Shown here in pieces: positions 1 through 5,688 of a stretch of DNA of 5,770 nt. The notes under the pieces were generated by a model. It was not told where the DNA came from, did not search any database, and saw only the letters and a list, made by a program, of their open reading frames with translations. How positions within the stretch are numbered: the stretch's first letter is position 1; each line of letters starts with the position of its first letter. The DNA lies in NCBI GenBank assembly GCA_031272615.1, contig JAISTL010000329.1, forward strand, positions 1 through 5,770, given 5' to 3'. The DNA comes from Methylobacteriaceae bacterium. GTDB taxonomy: Bacteria; Pseudomonadota; Alphaproteobacteria; Rhizobiales; Beijerinckiaceae. The position numbers were made by a program, and so were the translations under genes.

Positions 1-807
1 ACCGTTGCACCCAACGGAGGTCGAAAAACCAAAGCGGATCATCCTGCGCTTCCCATGAGCGCGGACGAACTGGCGGAAACTGCTGTTCTCTGCCTGGAGC
101 AGGGCGCGGCAACGATTCACGTGCACGCGCGGTCAGGGGACGGAAGCCCGTCTCTGGAGCCGGACGCGTATGTGCAGATTATCGACAGGGTGAAAGAACG
201 CGTAGGTCGGCGGATGATCATCCAGATCACCACCGAATCTCTCGGCATCTTCCCACCGGAACAACAGATTGCCCTGGTCAAGGCGGTCAGACCCGAAGCG
301 GTGTCCTTGGCGTTACGCGAGTTGGCGCCGGATGACGCGTCTATCGCCCGCCTGGCCGGGCTCATGGAATGGATGAAGCGCGAGCATGTTCTTCCACAGA
401 TTATCCTTTACAGTCCCGCGGAACTGCAACGGTTATTCGAACTGTTGCGCTCGGGAACCATCGTTTGGAAGGCTGTTCCAATCCTTCTCGTGCTGGGGCG
501 GTACACTCCGGACCATACGTCAACCCCCTCGGACCTCCTGCCTTTTCTACAGCCCGAACTATTCAGTCTCAGTAACTGGAGCGTGTGCGCATTCGGGAAA
601 CACGAGGCCGCGTGCGTGGTGAGCGCAGCGCTTCACGGCGGAAATGTCCGCGTGGGTTTCGAAAACAATCTTCTTTTGCCTGACGGTACGACAGCGCCGT
701 CCAATGCCGCCCTTATCGGGCCGGTGGTCCGGTCGTTGTCGGCTCTTGGTCATCGGCTTGTTTCAGCCGATGAAGAACGTGAAAACAATGAGATTTTTTG
801 GAGGTAA
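1..807 (+). CDS. DUF849 / BKACE family protein (beta-keto acid cleavage enzyme), 5'-truncated by the window edge
   Basis: The frame is open from the first base, and the residues before the first ATG (55) read TVAPNGGRKTKADHPALP, a typical DUF849 N-terminus. The start is therefore upstream and ATG 55 is internal. 268 residues are visible; the family is usually about 270-300, so few are missing. Family members are Zn-dependent TIM barrels that condense a beta-keto acid with acetyl-CoA, giving acetoacetate and a new CoA ester. Visible here (window residue numbers) are the metal-binding HVH (His40, His42) and the late block RVGFENN (Arg217, Glu221), matching Arg226 and the third Zn ligand Glu230 of the characterised enzyme Kce. 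Asp231 of Kce is Asn222 here, and the usual TGG-like substrate loop reads ITTESLG (about residues 66-72). These changes suggest a divergent subgroup with an unknown substrate. The family call is secure; the reaction is inferred. A terminator follows, so it is probably not co-transcribed with glnH. Confidence 0.9.
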   Translation, partial: TVAPNGGRKTKADHPALPMSADELAETAVLCLEQGAATIHVHARSGDGSPSLEPDAYVQIIDRVKERVGRRMIIQITTESLGIFPPEQQIALVKAVRPEAVSLALRELAPDDASIARLAGLMEWMKREHVLPQIILYSPAELQRLFELLRSGTIVWKAVPILLVLGRYTPDHTSTPSDLLPFLQPELFSLSNWSVCAFGKHEAACVVSAALHGGNVRVGFENNLLLPDGTTAPSNAALIGPVVRSLSALGHRLVSADEERENNEIFWR

Positions 808-830
808 TAGCTTAACTGTCAGTTCAATCG

Positions 831-849
831 GTAATAATATTGATATTAC
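831..849. repeat. Near-perfect 19-bp inverted repeat, possible operator
   Basis: GTAATA (831-836) and TATTAC (844-849) form perfect arms about a short AT core in which one of the three remaining symmetric pairs also matches. It lies 24 bp after the BKACE stop codon and about 90 bp upstream of the candidate glnH promoter. It could be a binding site for a dimeric regulator, but such repeats arise easily in AT-rich DNA. Confidence 0.3.
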
Positions 850-870
850 ACCAATTTACATCATACAATC

Positions 871-903
871 AGCATGCAGACTTTCGCCTGTGTGCTCTTT
901 TTT
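871..903 (+). terminator. Rho-independent terminator of the BKACE gene
   Basis: AGCATGCAG (871-879) pairs with CTGTGTGCT (888-896) to give a 9-bp stem including two G-U pairs. The loop is 8 nt (880-887). One C separates the stem from a run of six T (898-903). This is the standard layout of an intrinsic terminator, 64 nt after the stop codon. The G-U pairs make it moderately strong. Confidence 0.7.
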
Positions 904-936
904 CATGCTTTTATTATTAATTTTAAAGCGCGATAT

Positions 937-964
937 TTGCTAATTTTTGCGGCAACTTTATAAT
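937..964 (+). promoter_or_regulatory. Candidate sigma-70 promoter for the glnHPQ operon
   Basis: A perfect -10 hexamer TATAAT (959-964) is preceded at a 16-bp spacing by TTGCTA (937-942), which matches 4 of 6 bases of the -35 consensus. It lies after the upstream terminator and before glnH. It would give a leader of about 160 nt. The surrounding DNA is AT-rich, so chance matches are likely and the call stays tentative. Confidence 0.45.
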
Positions 965-1020
965 TATACTATTTGATATTAGACTATATCTCAATTTAAC
1001 TTGTGACATGTCTCCCCTAT

Positions 1021-1065
1021 AGAGAAACCCCTATCGAGGCAGTTCCCCGCGAGCGCGGTTTCTCT
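1021..1065 (+). promoter_or_regulatory. Leader stem-loop upstream of glnH
   Basis: AGAGAAACC (1021-1029) is perfectly complementary to GGTTTCTCT (1057-1065), a 9-bp stem with a 27-nt loop. Within that loop, CCGC (1047-1050) can pair with GCGG (1055-1058), which shares two bases with the outer stem, so the two pairings compete. The element lies between the candidate promoter and glnH. I do not recognise a known riboswitch class, and the glutamine-binding glnA RNA signature is not apparent. Confidence 0.4.
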
Positions 1066-1117
1066 CCATATCGTGGACTATCCACCCCGCTCATCAGCGA
1101 ACAGCCTTCATCGGAAA

Positions 1118-1123
1118 GTGGAG
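1118..1123 (+). promoter_or_regulatory. Ribosome binding site of glnH, possibly maskable
   Basis: GTGGAG contains the Shine-Dalgarno core GGAG (1120-1123), six bases before ATG 1130. This decides the start in favour of 1130 over the in-frame upstream codon at 1073, which would add 19 residues before the signal peptide. GTGGA (1118-1122) can pair with TCCAC (1081-1085). TCCAC can instead pair with another GTGGA copy at 1073-1077 in a tight 5-bp, 3-nt-loop hairpin. Confidence 0.6.
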
Positions 1124-1129
1124 CTGAAC

Positions 1130-1873
1130 ATGAAACTGAACTTCAAGACACTGATCATCGGGACTGTCATTTCCTTCCTGACCGCGGGACAGTCCGCCAT
1201 CGCGGACGATCTGGTGGTGGCGACGGATACTGCGTTTGTTCCGTTCGAATTCAAGGACGGCGACAAATACGTAGGTTTCGATATCGACCTCTGGGACGCC
1301 ATCGCCAAGGACATCGGGGTCACCTACAAACTGCAACCCATGGACTTCAACGGCATACTCCCCGCCTTGCAGATCAAGCAGGTCGATGTGGCGCTTGCCG
1401 GAATCACCATCAAAGACGAACGGAAAAAAGTCGTTGATTTCTCCGACGGTTATTACGACAGCGGCTTCCTGATCATGGTACCGGCGGACAGCGCCATCAC
1501 CGGAGGCAAGGATCTCGACGGCAAAGTCCTGGCTGTCAAAACCGGAACCTCGGCGGCGGACTATGCGAAGGAGAATTTCAAAGGGGCGGATATCCGTCTT
1601 TTTCCCAATGTTGACAACGCTTACCTGGAAGTGATGACCGGACGTGCCGATGCAGCCATGCACGACACTCCCAACGTGCTGTATTACATCGCCCAGTCCG
1701 GAAACGGCAAAGTGAAAACTGTGGGCGAACAGATGATGGCCCATGAATACGGTATCGCGTTTCCCAAGGGAAGCGAACTCGTCGCCAAGGTCAACACGTC
1801 CCTGGCCAAATTGAAGGATAACGGAACCTACGCCGAAATCTACAAGAAGTGGTTCGGAGCGGCGCCGAAATAG
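1130..1873 (+). CDS. glnH: Periplasmic glutamine-binding protein of an ABC importer
   Basis: This is the extracytoplasmic ligand-binding subunit of a polar amino acid importer. Its 247 residues match the length of E. coli GlnH (248). Residues 1-25 form a Sec signal peptide with a basic N-terminus, a hydrophobic core and a likely signal peptidase I site AIA|DD; no lipobox is present, so the protein should be free in the periplasm. The mature part begins [14 protein letters not shown], almost the same as E. coli. The glutamine-pocket positions I can place are all kept: Asp33, Phe36, Phe73, Gly91 and Thr93 (AGIT), Arg98 (DER), Lys137 to Thr140 (KTGT), and His178-Asp179 (HDTPN). Glutamine is therefore the most likely ligand. 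It is the first gene of an apparent glnHPQ-C45 operon, with a stem-loop before glnP. The start is fixed by the GGAG at 1120-1123. Confidence 0.96.
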   Translation: MKLNFKTLIIGTVISFLTAGQSAIADDLVVATDTAFVPFEFKDGDKYVGFDIDLWDAIAKDIGVTYKLQPMDFNGILPALQIKQVDVALAGITIKDERKKVVDFSDGYYDSGFLIMVPADSAITGGKDLDGKVLAVKTGTSAADYAKENFKGADIRLFPNVDNAYLEVMTGRADAAMHDTPNVLYYIAQSGNGKVKTVGEQMMAHEYGIAFPKGSELVAKVNTSLAKLKDNGTYAEIYKKWFGAAPK

Positions 1874-1880
1874 TGCGCCC

Positions 1881-1947
1881 GTCCGCTGTTCAATTGTCGG
1901 TTCCGCTGACTGAAGCCGGAAGCTTTGTCAGCGGACTCCGCGTTTTT
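1881..1947 (+). promoter_or_regulatory. Intercistronic stem-loop between glnH and glnP, with an alternative pairing and a T tract
   Basis: TCCGCTGAC (1902-1910) is fully complementary to GTCAGCGGA (1927-1935). The helix continues inward with AAGC (1913-1916) pairing GCTT (1922-1925), closing a 5-nt loop. TCCGCTG also occurs at 1882-1888, where GTCCGCTG (1881-1888) can pair with CAGCGGAC (1929-1936), so two arms compete for one partner. TTTTT (1943-1947) follows seven bases after the main stem, so partial termination is possible. Stem-loops after binding-protein genes, as in malE-malF and hisJ-hisQ, stabilise the upstream mRNA and lower downstream expression. That role is inferred here. Confidence 0.65.
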
Positions 1948-1968
1948 CAAGCCTGTTTTACCACTCCC

Positions 1969-1973
1969 GGAGG
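1969..1973 (+). promoter_or_regulatory. Ribosome binding site of glnP
   Basis: GGAGG lies eight bases before ATG 1982, a strong Shine-Dalgarno. It supports the 1982 start over the in-frame TTG at 1925, which sits inside the intercistronic stem-loop and would add 19 residues with no counterpart in GlnP. Confidence 0.8.
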
Positions 1974-1981
1974 ATCACCTG

Positions 1982-2638
1982 ATGGACTTTGAATGGTCGG
2001 CGGTTGTTGACGCGTTGCCGTCCCTTTTCAAAGGCGCGAAACTGACGCTGTTCATCGCTACCGTAGGCCTGATGGGAGGGGTGGTCGTCGGCGGCCTTGC
2101 GGGATTGATGCGCGCTTTCGGAAACCGGTTCATGAACGCGGTGGCGTTGATCTATATCGAGTTGATCCGCGGCACGCCGATCATGGTGCAGGTGATGTTC
2201 ATCTATTTTGCCCTGCCTCTGTTGATGAACATCCGTGTAAACCCGTTGACTGCCGCCATTGTTTCCATCGTTATCAATTCAGGCGCCTATATCGCCGAGA
2301 TCGTCCGCGGCGCGCTTCTTTCGGTCAACAAGGGCTTGAGAGAGGCGGGGATTGCCCTCGGACTTCCTTCGTGGAAAATACTCCTCTTTATCATCGGGCC
2401 CGTCGCATTCCGCCGGATGATTCCACCTCTGGGCAATCAGTGTATCATCAGCCTGAAAGACACATCTCTGTTCATTGTCATCGGCGTTGGCGAACTCACA
2501 CGCCAGGGGCAGGAAATCATGGCGTCAAACTTCCGCGCCGTCGAGATTTGGGCCGCCGTGGCCGTGTTTTACCTGTTCCTGACGGGAACGCTGACGCTCA
2601 TTCTCCGCGTGGTTGAGAAAAGGATGCGGATGTTATGA
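1982..2638 (+). CDS. glnP: Glutamine ABC importer permease
   Basis: This is the inner-membrane channel subunit of the glutamine-type importer, working as a dimer with GlnQ on the cytoplasmic face. Its 218 residues match E. coli GlnP (219), and the start MDFEWSAV parallels MQFDWSAI there. About five membrane segments are visible, beginning near residues 20-42 and ending near 190-208. Hallmarks of the HisMQ/GlnP group are IRGTP (62-66), [11 protein letters not shown] (69-79), [10 protein letters not shown] (98-107), the cytoplasmic EAA-type loop REAGIALG (120-127) with Pro140, and LKDTSL (158-163). Gly139 replaces the Leu or Ile usual before that Pro, a mild change. The stop codon overlaps the glnQ start in an ATGA (2635-2638), indicating translational coupling. 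Confidence 0.96.
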   Translation: MDFEWSAVVDALPSLFKGAKLTLFIATVGLMGGVVVGGLAGLMRAFGNRFMNAVALIYIELIRGTPIMVQVMFIYFALPLLMNIRVNPLTAAIVSIVINSGAYIAEIVRGALLSVNKGLREAGIALGLPSWKILLFIIGPVAFRRMIPPLGNQCIISLKDTSLFIVIGVGELTRQGQEIMASNFRAVEIWAAVAVFYLFLTGTLTLILRVVEKRMRML

Positions 2639-3369
2639 TAGACAATATCGTCGAGTTCTGGAATGTGACCAAAAAGTTCGGCCCGGTAGTCGTTCTGGAC
2701 AAGATGTGCCTGCAGATACGGAAAGGTGAAATCGTCGTTCTGATCGGCCCCTCCGGATCGGGGAAGTCCACATTGCTGCGATGTATCAATGCGTTGGAGA
2801 TGATTGATGACGGCGATATCATCGTCAACGGTATCAACACACAGGACGGCGGCTCCCGTGTCCGGGCGCTTCGCCGTGAGGCCGGGATGGTCTTTCAACA
2901 GTTCAACCTGTTTCCTCAAATGACGGCGCTGGAAAACGTCGCCTTCGGGCCCCGGCATGTCCGGTCCATGCCGAAGCGCGACTCGTACGCCCTTGCGACT
3001 GAATTGCTGACCAAGGTCGGCCTGGGTGATCGCGGGCACCACTACCCCTCCGAATTGTCGGGAGGCCAACAGCAACGGGTTGCCATTGCCCGCGCTCTCG
3101 CGGTCAAGCCCAAGCTGATGCTTTTTGATGAACCCACATCGGCGCTCGATCCGGAACTCCGTCACGAAGTGCTGCAGGTCATGCAGGAGCTCGCCGAGGA
3201 AGGCATGAGCATGATCGTCGTCACCCACGAGATCAGTTTTGCCCGGAAAGTGGGGACCCGCCTGATTTTCATGGAAGGCGGAAAGATCGTTTCAGACGGA
3301 GAGCCGATTCGTCTGCTTGACCACCCCGACAATCCCAGGCTGCGGGAATTTTTGCAACATGTCCATTGA
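2635..3369 (+). CDS. glnQ: Glutamine ABC importer ATP-binding protein
   Basis: This ATPase drives the importer. It has 244 residues, slightly longer than E. coli GlnQ (about 240). All nucleotide-binding motifs are intact: Walker [10 protein letters not shown] (38-46), the Q-loop glutamine in VFQQFNLFP (86-94), signature LSGGQ (141-145), Walker B LMLFDEP with catalytic Glu166 (161-167), D-loop SALD (169-172) and switch His198 in [18 protein letters not shown] is the usual polar-amino-acid type sequence. The ATG overlaps the glnP stop by 4 bp, and the 3' end overlaps the downstream C45 gene by 11 bp, so glnP, glnQ and that gene form one tight translational chain. The ATPase cannot show the substrate; glutamine is inferred from GlnH. 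Confidence 0.96.
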   Translation: MIDNIVEFWNVTKKFGPVVVLDKMCLQIRKGEIVVLIGPSGSGKSTLLRCINALEMIDDGDIIVNGINTQDGGSRVRALRREAGMVFQQFNLFPQMTALENVAFGPRHVRSMPKRDSYALATELLTKVGLGDRGHHYPSELSGGQQQRVAIARALAVKPKLMLFDEPTSALDPELRHEVLQVMQELAEEGMSMIVVTHEISFARKVGTRLIFMEGGKIVSDGEPIRLLDHPDNPRLREFLQHVH

Positions 3370-4417
3370 TTTCCCTGAATTGCCCGTTCTGAAACTCTCC
3401 GGTTCACATCGGGACATCGGGTTGAGACTCGGAGCATTCGGCAAGCCGACAATTCACCGTTACCTGCTCAAATCACACGTTTGGGCGCAGATCCACGCGT
3501 TGAAAGATCATCCGTTCGTCGCCGACGCCCGTGAGCTGGTCCAAAAACGCTTTCCTGAATACTGGCTGGAACTCGAGGGAATTGCCGACGGGGCGGAGGT
3601 TCCTGCGGATGATCTGTTTGCCTGGAACTGTCGGGGAGATTTGCTGGCGACCATACCGGACGGTTGCACCACGGTCATGATCCCCGGAGAAACTCCGGTC
3701 ATCGCCCATAATGAAGACGGCAGCGCCTGGCTGAGGGGCGGATGCGCCATCGCCGAAGTTGAGCCGGCCGGCCGGCGCCCGTTCAAAACGTTTGTCTATC
3801 CCGGCTCCATTCCCGGTCACACATTTTCCGTCAACGATGCCGGCATTGCCTTTACCGTCAACAACATCCGCTCGCGGGCGCCGGGTAAGGGGTTTCCGCG
3901 CATGTTTCTGACCAGGGCGATACTGGACTGCGCCGTGACCGACGAAGTCCGCCGGATACTCGAGGATAGTCCCCGTTTCGGCGCTTACCATGTGTCTGTC
4001 GGGCGCGTCGGCAGTGCTGATATTTTCAGCATGGAGTTCACGCATCACCGGTGTTCGATAAAGAAAATCACCCGCCCATGCGTACACTCCAATCACCTGA
4101 TTCACGAGGCAATGGCGGAAGAGCCGCAAATCATCACCGGATCTTCCCAATCCCGCCAGGATCGGGGAAATGAACTCATCCAGACAGCGGAAGGAGCGCT
4201 TGACCCTCTCGTTATCCTCCATGACGGAAACCATCCGGTTTTTCCGATATTCCGCCGACAACCCGATGACCCGGACGATGAAAATACCCTGGCGGGTTCG
4301 GTGTTTGAACTGGGTCAGTCCGGCATAATCTGGAAGGTTTACTCCGGAAACGAGGGCAAATTGCAGTTTTCCGGCGCGTTGAGATTTCCCGGCGGTTTTT
4401 CGTTTGACGAACCATGA
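3359..4417 (+). CDS. C45-family Ntn hydrolase / acyltransferase (6-aminopenicillanate acyltransferase-like), operon copy
   Basis: This is an Ntn-fold enzyme of family C45, whose known members (fungal acyl-CoA:6-aminopenicillanate acyltransferase, insect Tan) self-cleave before a cysteine and then break or transfer amide-linked acyl groups. From ATG 3359 it has 352 residues. DGCTT places the predicted cleavage at Gly102-Cys103, the same numbers as in the Penicillium enzyme, giving an alpha chain of 102 and a beta chain of 250 residues. Also visible are HNEDG (117-121), VNDAG (158-162), FLTRAILDC (183-191), SNH (244-246), an SSxxRxxR block (262-269) and IFRR (297-300). No signal peptide is seen, so it should be cytoplasmic. 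The start overlaps glnQ by 11 bp; a weak GGGA lies at 3344-3347. An in-frame start at 3317 would lie deeper inside glnQ and is less likely. The substrate is unknown; hydrolysis and acyl transfer are both possible. Confidence 0.88.
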   Translation: MSIDFPELPVLKLSGSHRDIGLRLGAFGKPTIHRYLLKSHVWAQIHALKDHPFVADARELVQKRFPEYWLELEGIADGAEVPADDLFAWNCRGDLLATIPDGCTTVMIPGETPVIAHNEDGSAWLRGGCAIAEVEPAGRRPFKTFVYPGSIPGHTFSVNDAGIAFTVNNIRSRAPGKGFPRMFLTRAILDCAVTDEVRRILEDSPRFGAYHVSVGRVGSADIFSMEFTHHRCSIKKITRPCVHSNHLIHEAMAEEPQIITGSSQSRQDRGNELIQTAEGALDPLVILHDGNHPVFPIFRRQPDDPDDENTLAGSVFELGQSGIIWKVYSGNEGKLQFSGALRFPGGFSFDEP

Positions 4418-4656
4418 CGGACGATCGGCAATGCCGCCTGGTGCGGGCAGACCGGCCGGCGGCGACATGAGAATGTGAAGCCAGGTCTACAGGGAGTGTG
4501 AGGGAAAGCCTGAAACCCACACCATCCTGCCCCGATGTGTCGGGCCGGCACTGTACATGACGGTTTTTATACGTTATTGTCACGAGTTATTCAGTCTTTG
4601 CCACGCTTCGTAAGCCGGCATTGTTACTTTCAACCCATCATTCCCTGAGCGCTGCC
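4418..4656. other. Non-coding gap between the two C45 genes, with several short hairpins
   Basis: No gene is supported in this 239-nt stretch. It holds a GC-rich 6-bp stem (GCCGCC 4433-4438 with GGCGGC 4458-4463, 19-nt loop, no T tract), a small 5-bp hairpin CCCGA-TGTG-TCGGG (4531-4544) and the weak terminator listed next. GTTATT occurs twice, at 4573-4578 and 4586-4591. TTGTCA (4577-4582) resembles a -35 box, but no -10 lies at a suitable distance. No remnant of glnQ or of a C45 gene was recognised. Confidence 0.6.
4545..4568 (+). terminator. Weak candidate intrinsic terminator of the glnHPQ-C45 operon
   Basis: CCGGCA (4545-4550) pairs with TGACGG (4558-4563) over six positions with one G-A mismatch. 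The loop is 7 nt and the stem runs directly into TTTTT (4564-4568). The hairpin at 4531-4544 stacks immediately upstream. The stem is short and imperfect, so read-through into the second C45 gene is plausible. Confidence 0.35.
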
Positions 4657-5688
4657 ATGGCCACCCTCTCCTTCCTGAAACTGTCCGGAACCGCCTTCGA
4701 CATCGGCGCGGCGCTGGGCGCCAAGGCCAAGCCGGTCATCCGCCGCTTTCTGCTGAAGTCCGAGAGTTGGGCCCACACCATGGCCTACAAGGACCACCCG
4801 TTTGTCCTGAACGCCCGGGAACTGACGCAGAGCATGTACCCCCGCTATTTCCGCGAGATCGAGGGGATCGCCGAGGGCGCCGGCGTGCCGCTGGACGAGT
4901 TGTTCGCCTGGCACTGCGCCGGAGATGTGTGGTCGCTGGAAACCGAAGGATGCACGACGGTGCAGCTTTCGGGATACCCGGCGGTGATCGCCCACAACGA
5001 GGACGGCCGGGAGGGCTTGCGTCCGGGCTGTTGTCTCGCCGAAGTCACTCCCGACGAGGGGCGTTCCTACACCGCCTTCTTCTATCCGGGGCTCATCGGC
5101 GGGAACGCCTTTGCCGTCAACGACGCGGGCCTGGTGCAGACGGTCAACAGCATCACCTCGCTCTCTCCCGGGCGGGGGTTGCCGCGGGTCATCCTCACCC
5201 GGGCGCTGATGGACTGCGCCGGCACAGCGGAGGCCGAAACCCTGATTGCCGACGCGCCTCGCTCCGGCGCCTTTCACGTCACCCTCGGACAGGCGGGGGT
5301 GCCGGGCCTCATCAGCGTCGAGTTCACCCATCGTCGTTATTCCGCGGTTCCCGTCGCCGGCATTCAAAGCCACGCCAACCATCTGGTCCACCCCGCCATG
5401 CGTCAGGAAGCGCAAACGGTTTCAGCGTCATCGGCCGCCCGGCTGACGCGCGTCGAAACCCTGATGGATACCCAGTTCTTTCTGCTGGGCCCGTTGGGTA
5501 TTCTCAAGGATACAACCAACGCGCCGCTGTCGATCTTCCGCAGACAGTCGCAAAACCCGGAGGACATCGTAACCCTGGCCACGGCGAATTTCATCATCAG
5601 CGAAACATCGGTGGACTGGCGCGTTTTTTCCGGCGACAAACATACACAGCGCCGTTCAGGAGTTGTTCAGATAAACCCGAAAGGATGA
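4657..5688 (+). CDS. C45-family Ntn hydrolase / acyltransferase, second paralogue
   Basis: This is a paralogue of the C45 gene just upstream. Aligned by hand without gaps from LKLSG to the NH motif, 125 of 236 positions are identical (about 53%). It keeps the predicted self-cleavage site, EGCTT with Gly98-Cys99, plus HNEDG (113-117), VNDAG, LTRALMDC, the SSxxRxxR block (258-265) and IFRR. The SNH motif of the first copy is ANH here (240-242). The proteins differ most after about residue 270, and this one ends earlier (343 residues). No signal peptide is visible. ATG 4657 aligns with the sibling's N-terminus and has only a weak TGAG (4646-4649) as ribosome site. The in-frame TTG at 4621 would add 12 residues and has no ribosome site either. 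Either start could be wrong by a few codons. The function is presumably amide hydrolysis or acyl transfer, with unknown substrate. Confidence 0.87.
   Translation: MATLSFLKLSGTAFDIGAALGAKAKPVIRRFLLKSESWAHTMAYKDHPFVLNARELTQSMYPRYFREIEGIAEGAGVPLDELFAWHCAGDVWSLETEGCTTVQLSGYPAVIAHNEDGREGLRPGCCLAEVTPDEGRSYTAFFYPGLIGGNAFAVNDAGLVQTVNSITSLSPGRGLPRVILTRALMDCAGTAEAETLIADAPRSGAFHVTLGQAGVPGLISVEFTHRRYSAVPVAGIQSHANHLVHPAMRQEAQTVSASSAARLTRVETLMDTQFFLLGPLGILKDTTNAPLSIFRRQSQNPEDIVTLATANFIISETSVDWRVFSGDKHTQRRSGVVQINPKG

Larger units (their letters stand above)
808..1129. other. AT-rich non-coding gap between the BKACE gene and glnH
   Basis: This 322-nt stretch has no convincing gene. Hand counting gives 55 G/C in the 180 nt from 841 to 1020 (about 31%), far below the flanking genes. 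It contains, in order, a near-palindrome, an intrinsic terminator for the upstream gene, a candidate sigma-70 promoter and a structured leader ahead of glnH, each listed separately. A second, weaker promoter pair is TTGATA (973-978) with TTTAAC (995-1000). I saw no sigma-54 type GG-N10-GC element, although glutamine importers are often under nitrogen control. Confidence 0.8.

Noticed and set aside
644..943. Plus-strand frame of 99 codons spanning the BKACE 3' end and the gap, with a hydrophobic tail
   Set aside because: It overlaps most of a well-supported gene in another frame, and its tail is translated AT-rich DNA that includes the terminator.
1073..1129. In-frame upstream start extending GlnH by 19 residues
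   Set aside because: It would put polar residues ahead of the signal peptide and lacks a ribosome site, while ATG 1130 has GGAG at a 6-nt spacing and gives the family length.
808..1129. Sigma-54 promoter or NtrC sites ahead of glnH
   Set aside because: Looked for because of the glutamine importer, but no GG-N10-GC element was found on either strand.
1094..1744. Long minus-strand open frame of 216 codons antiparallel to glnH
   Set aside because: It is a shadow of a clear GlnH coding frame, is rich in His, Val and Asp as expected for such shadows, and resembles no family.
4433..4463. GC-rich hairpin after the first C45 gene as an intrinsic terminator
   Set aside because: The 6-bp stem has a 19-nt loop and no T tract, so it does not fit a rho-independent terminator.
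3473..4468. Minus-strand open frame of 331 codons opposite the first C45 gene
   Set aside because: It mirrors a real C45 coding frame; the similar antisense frame opposite the second copy (4630-5415) is explained by the same codon usage. No recognisable domain.
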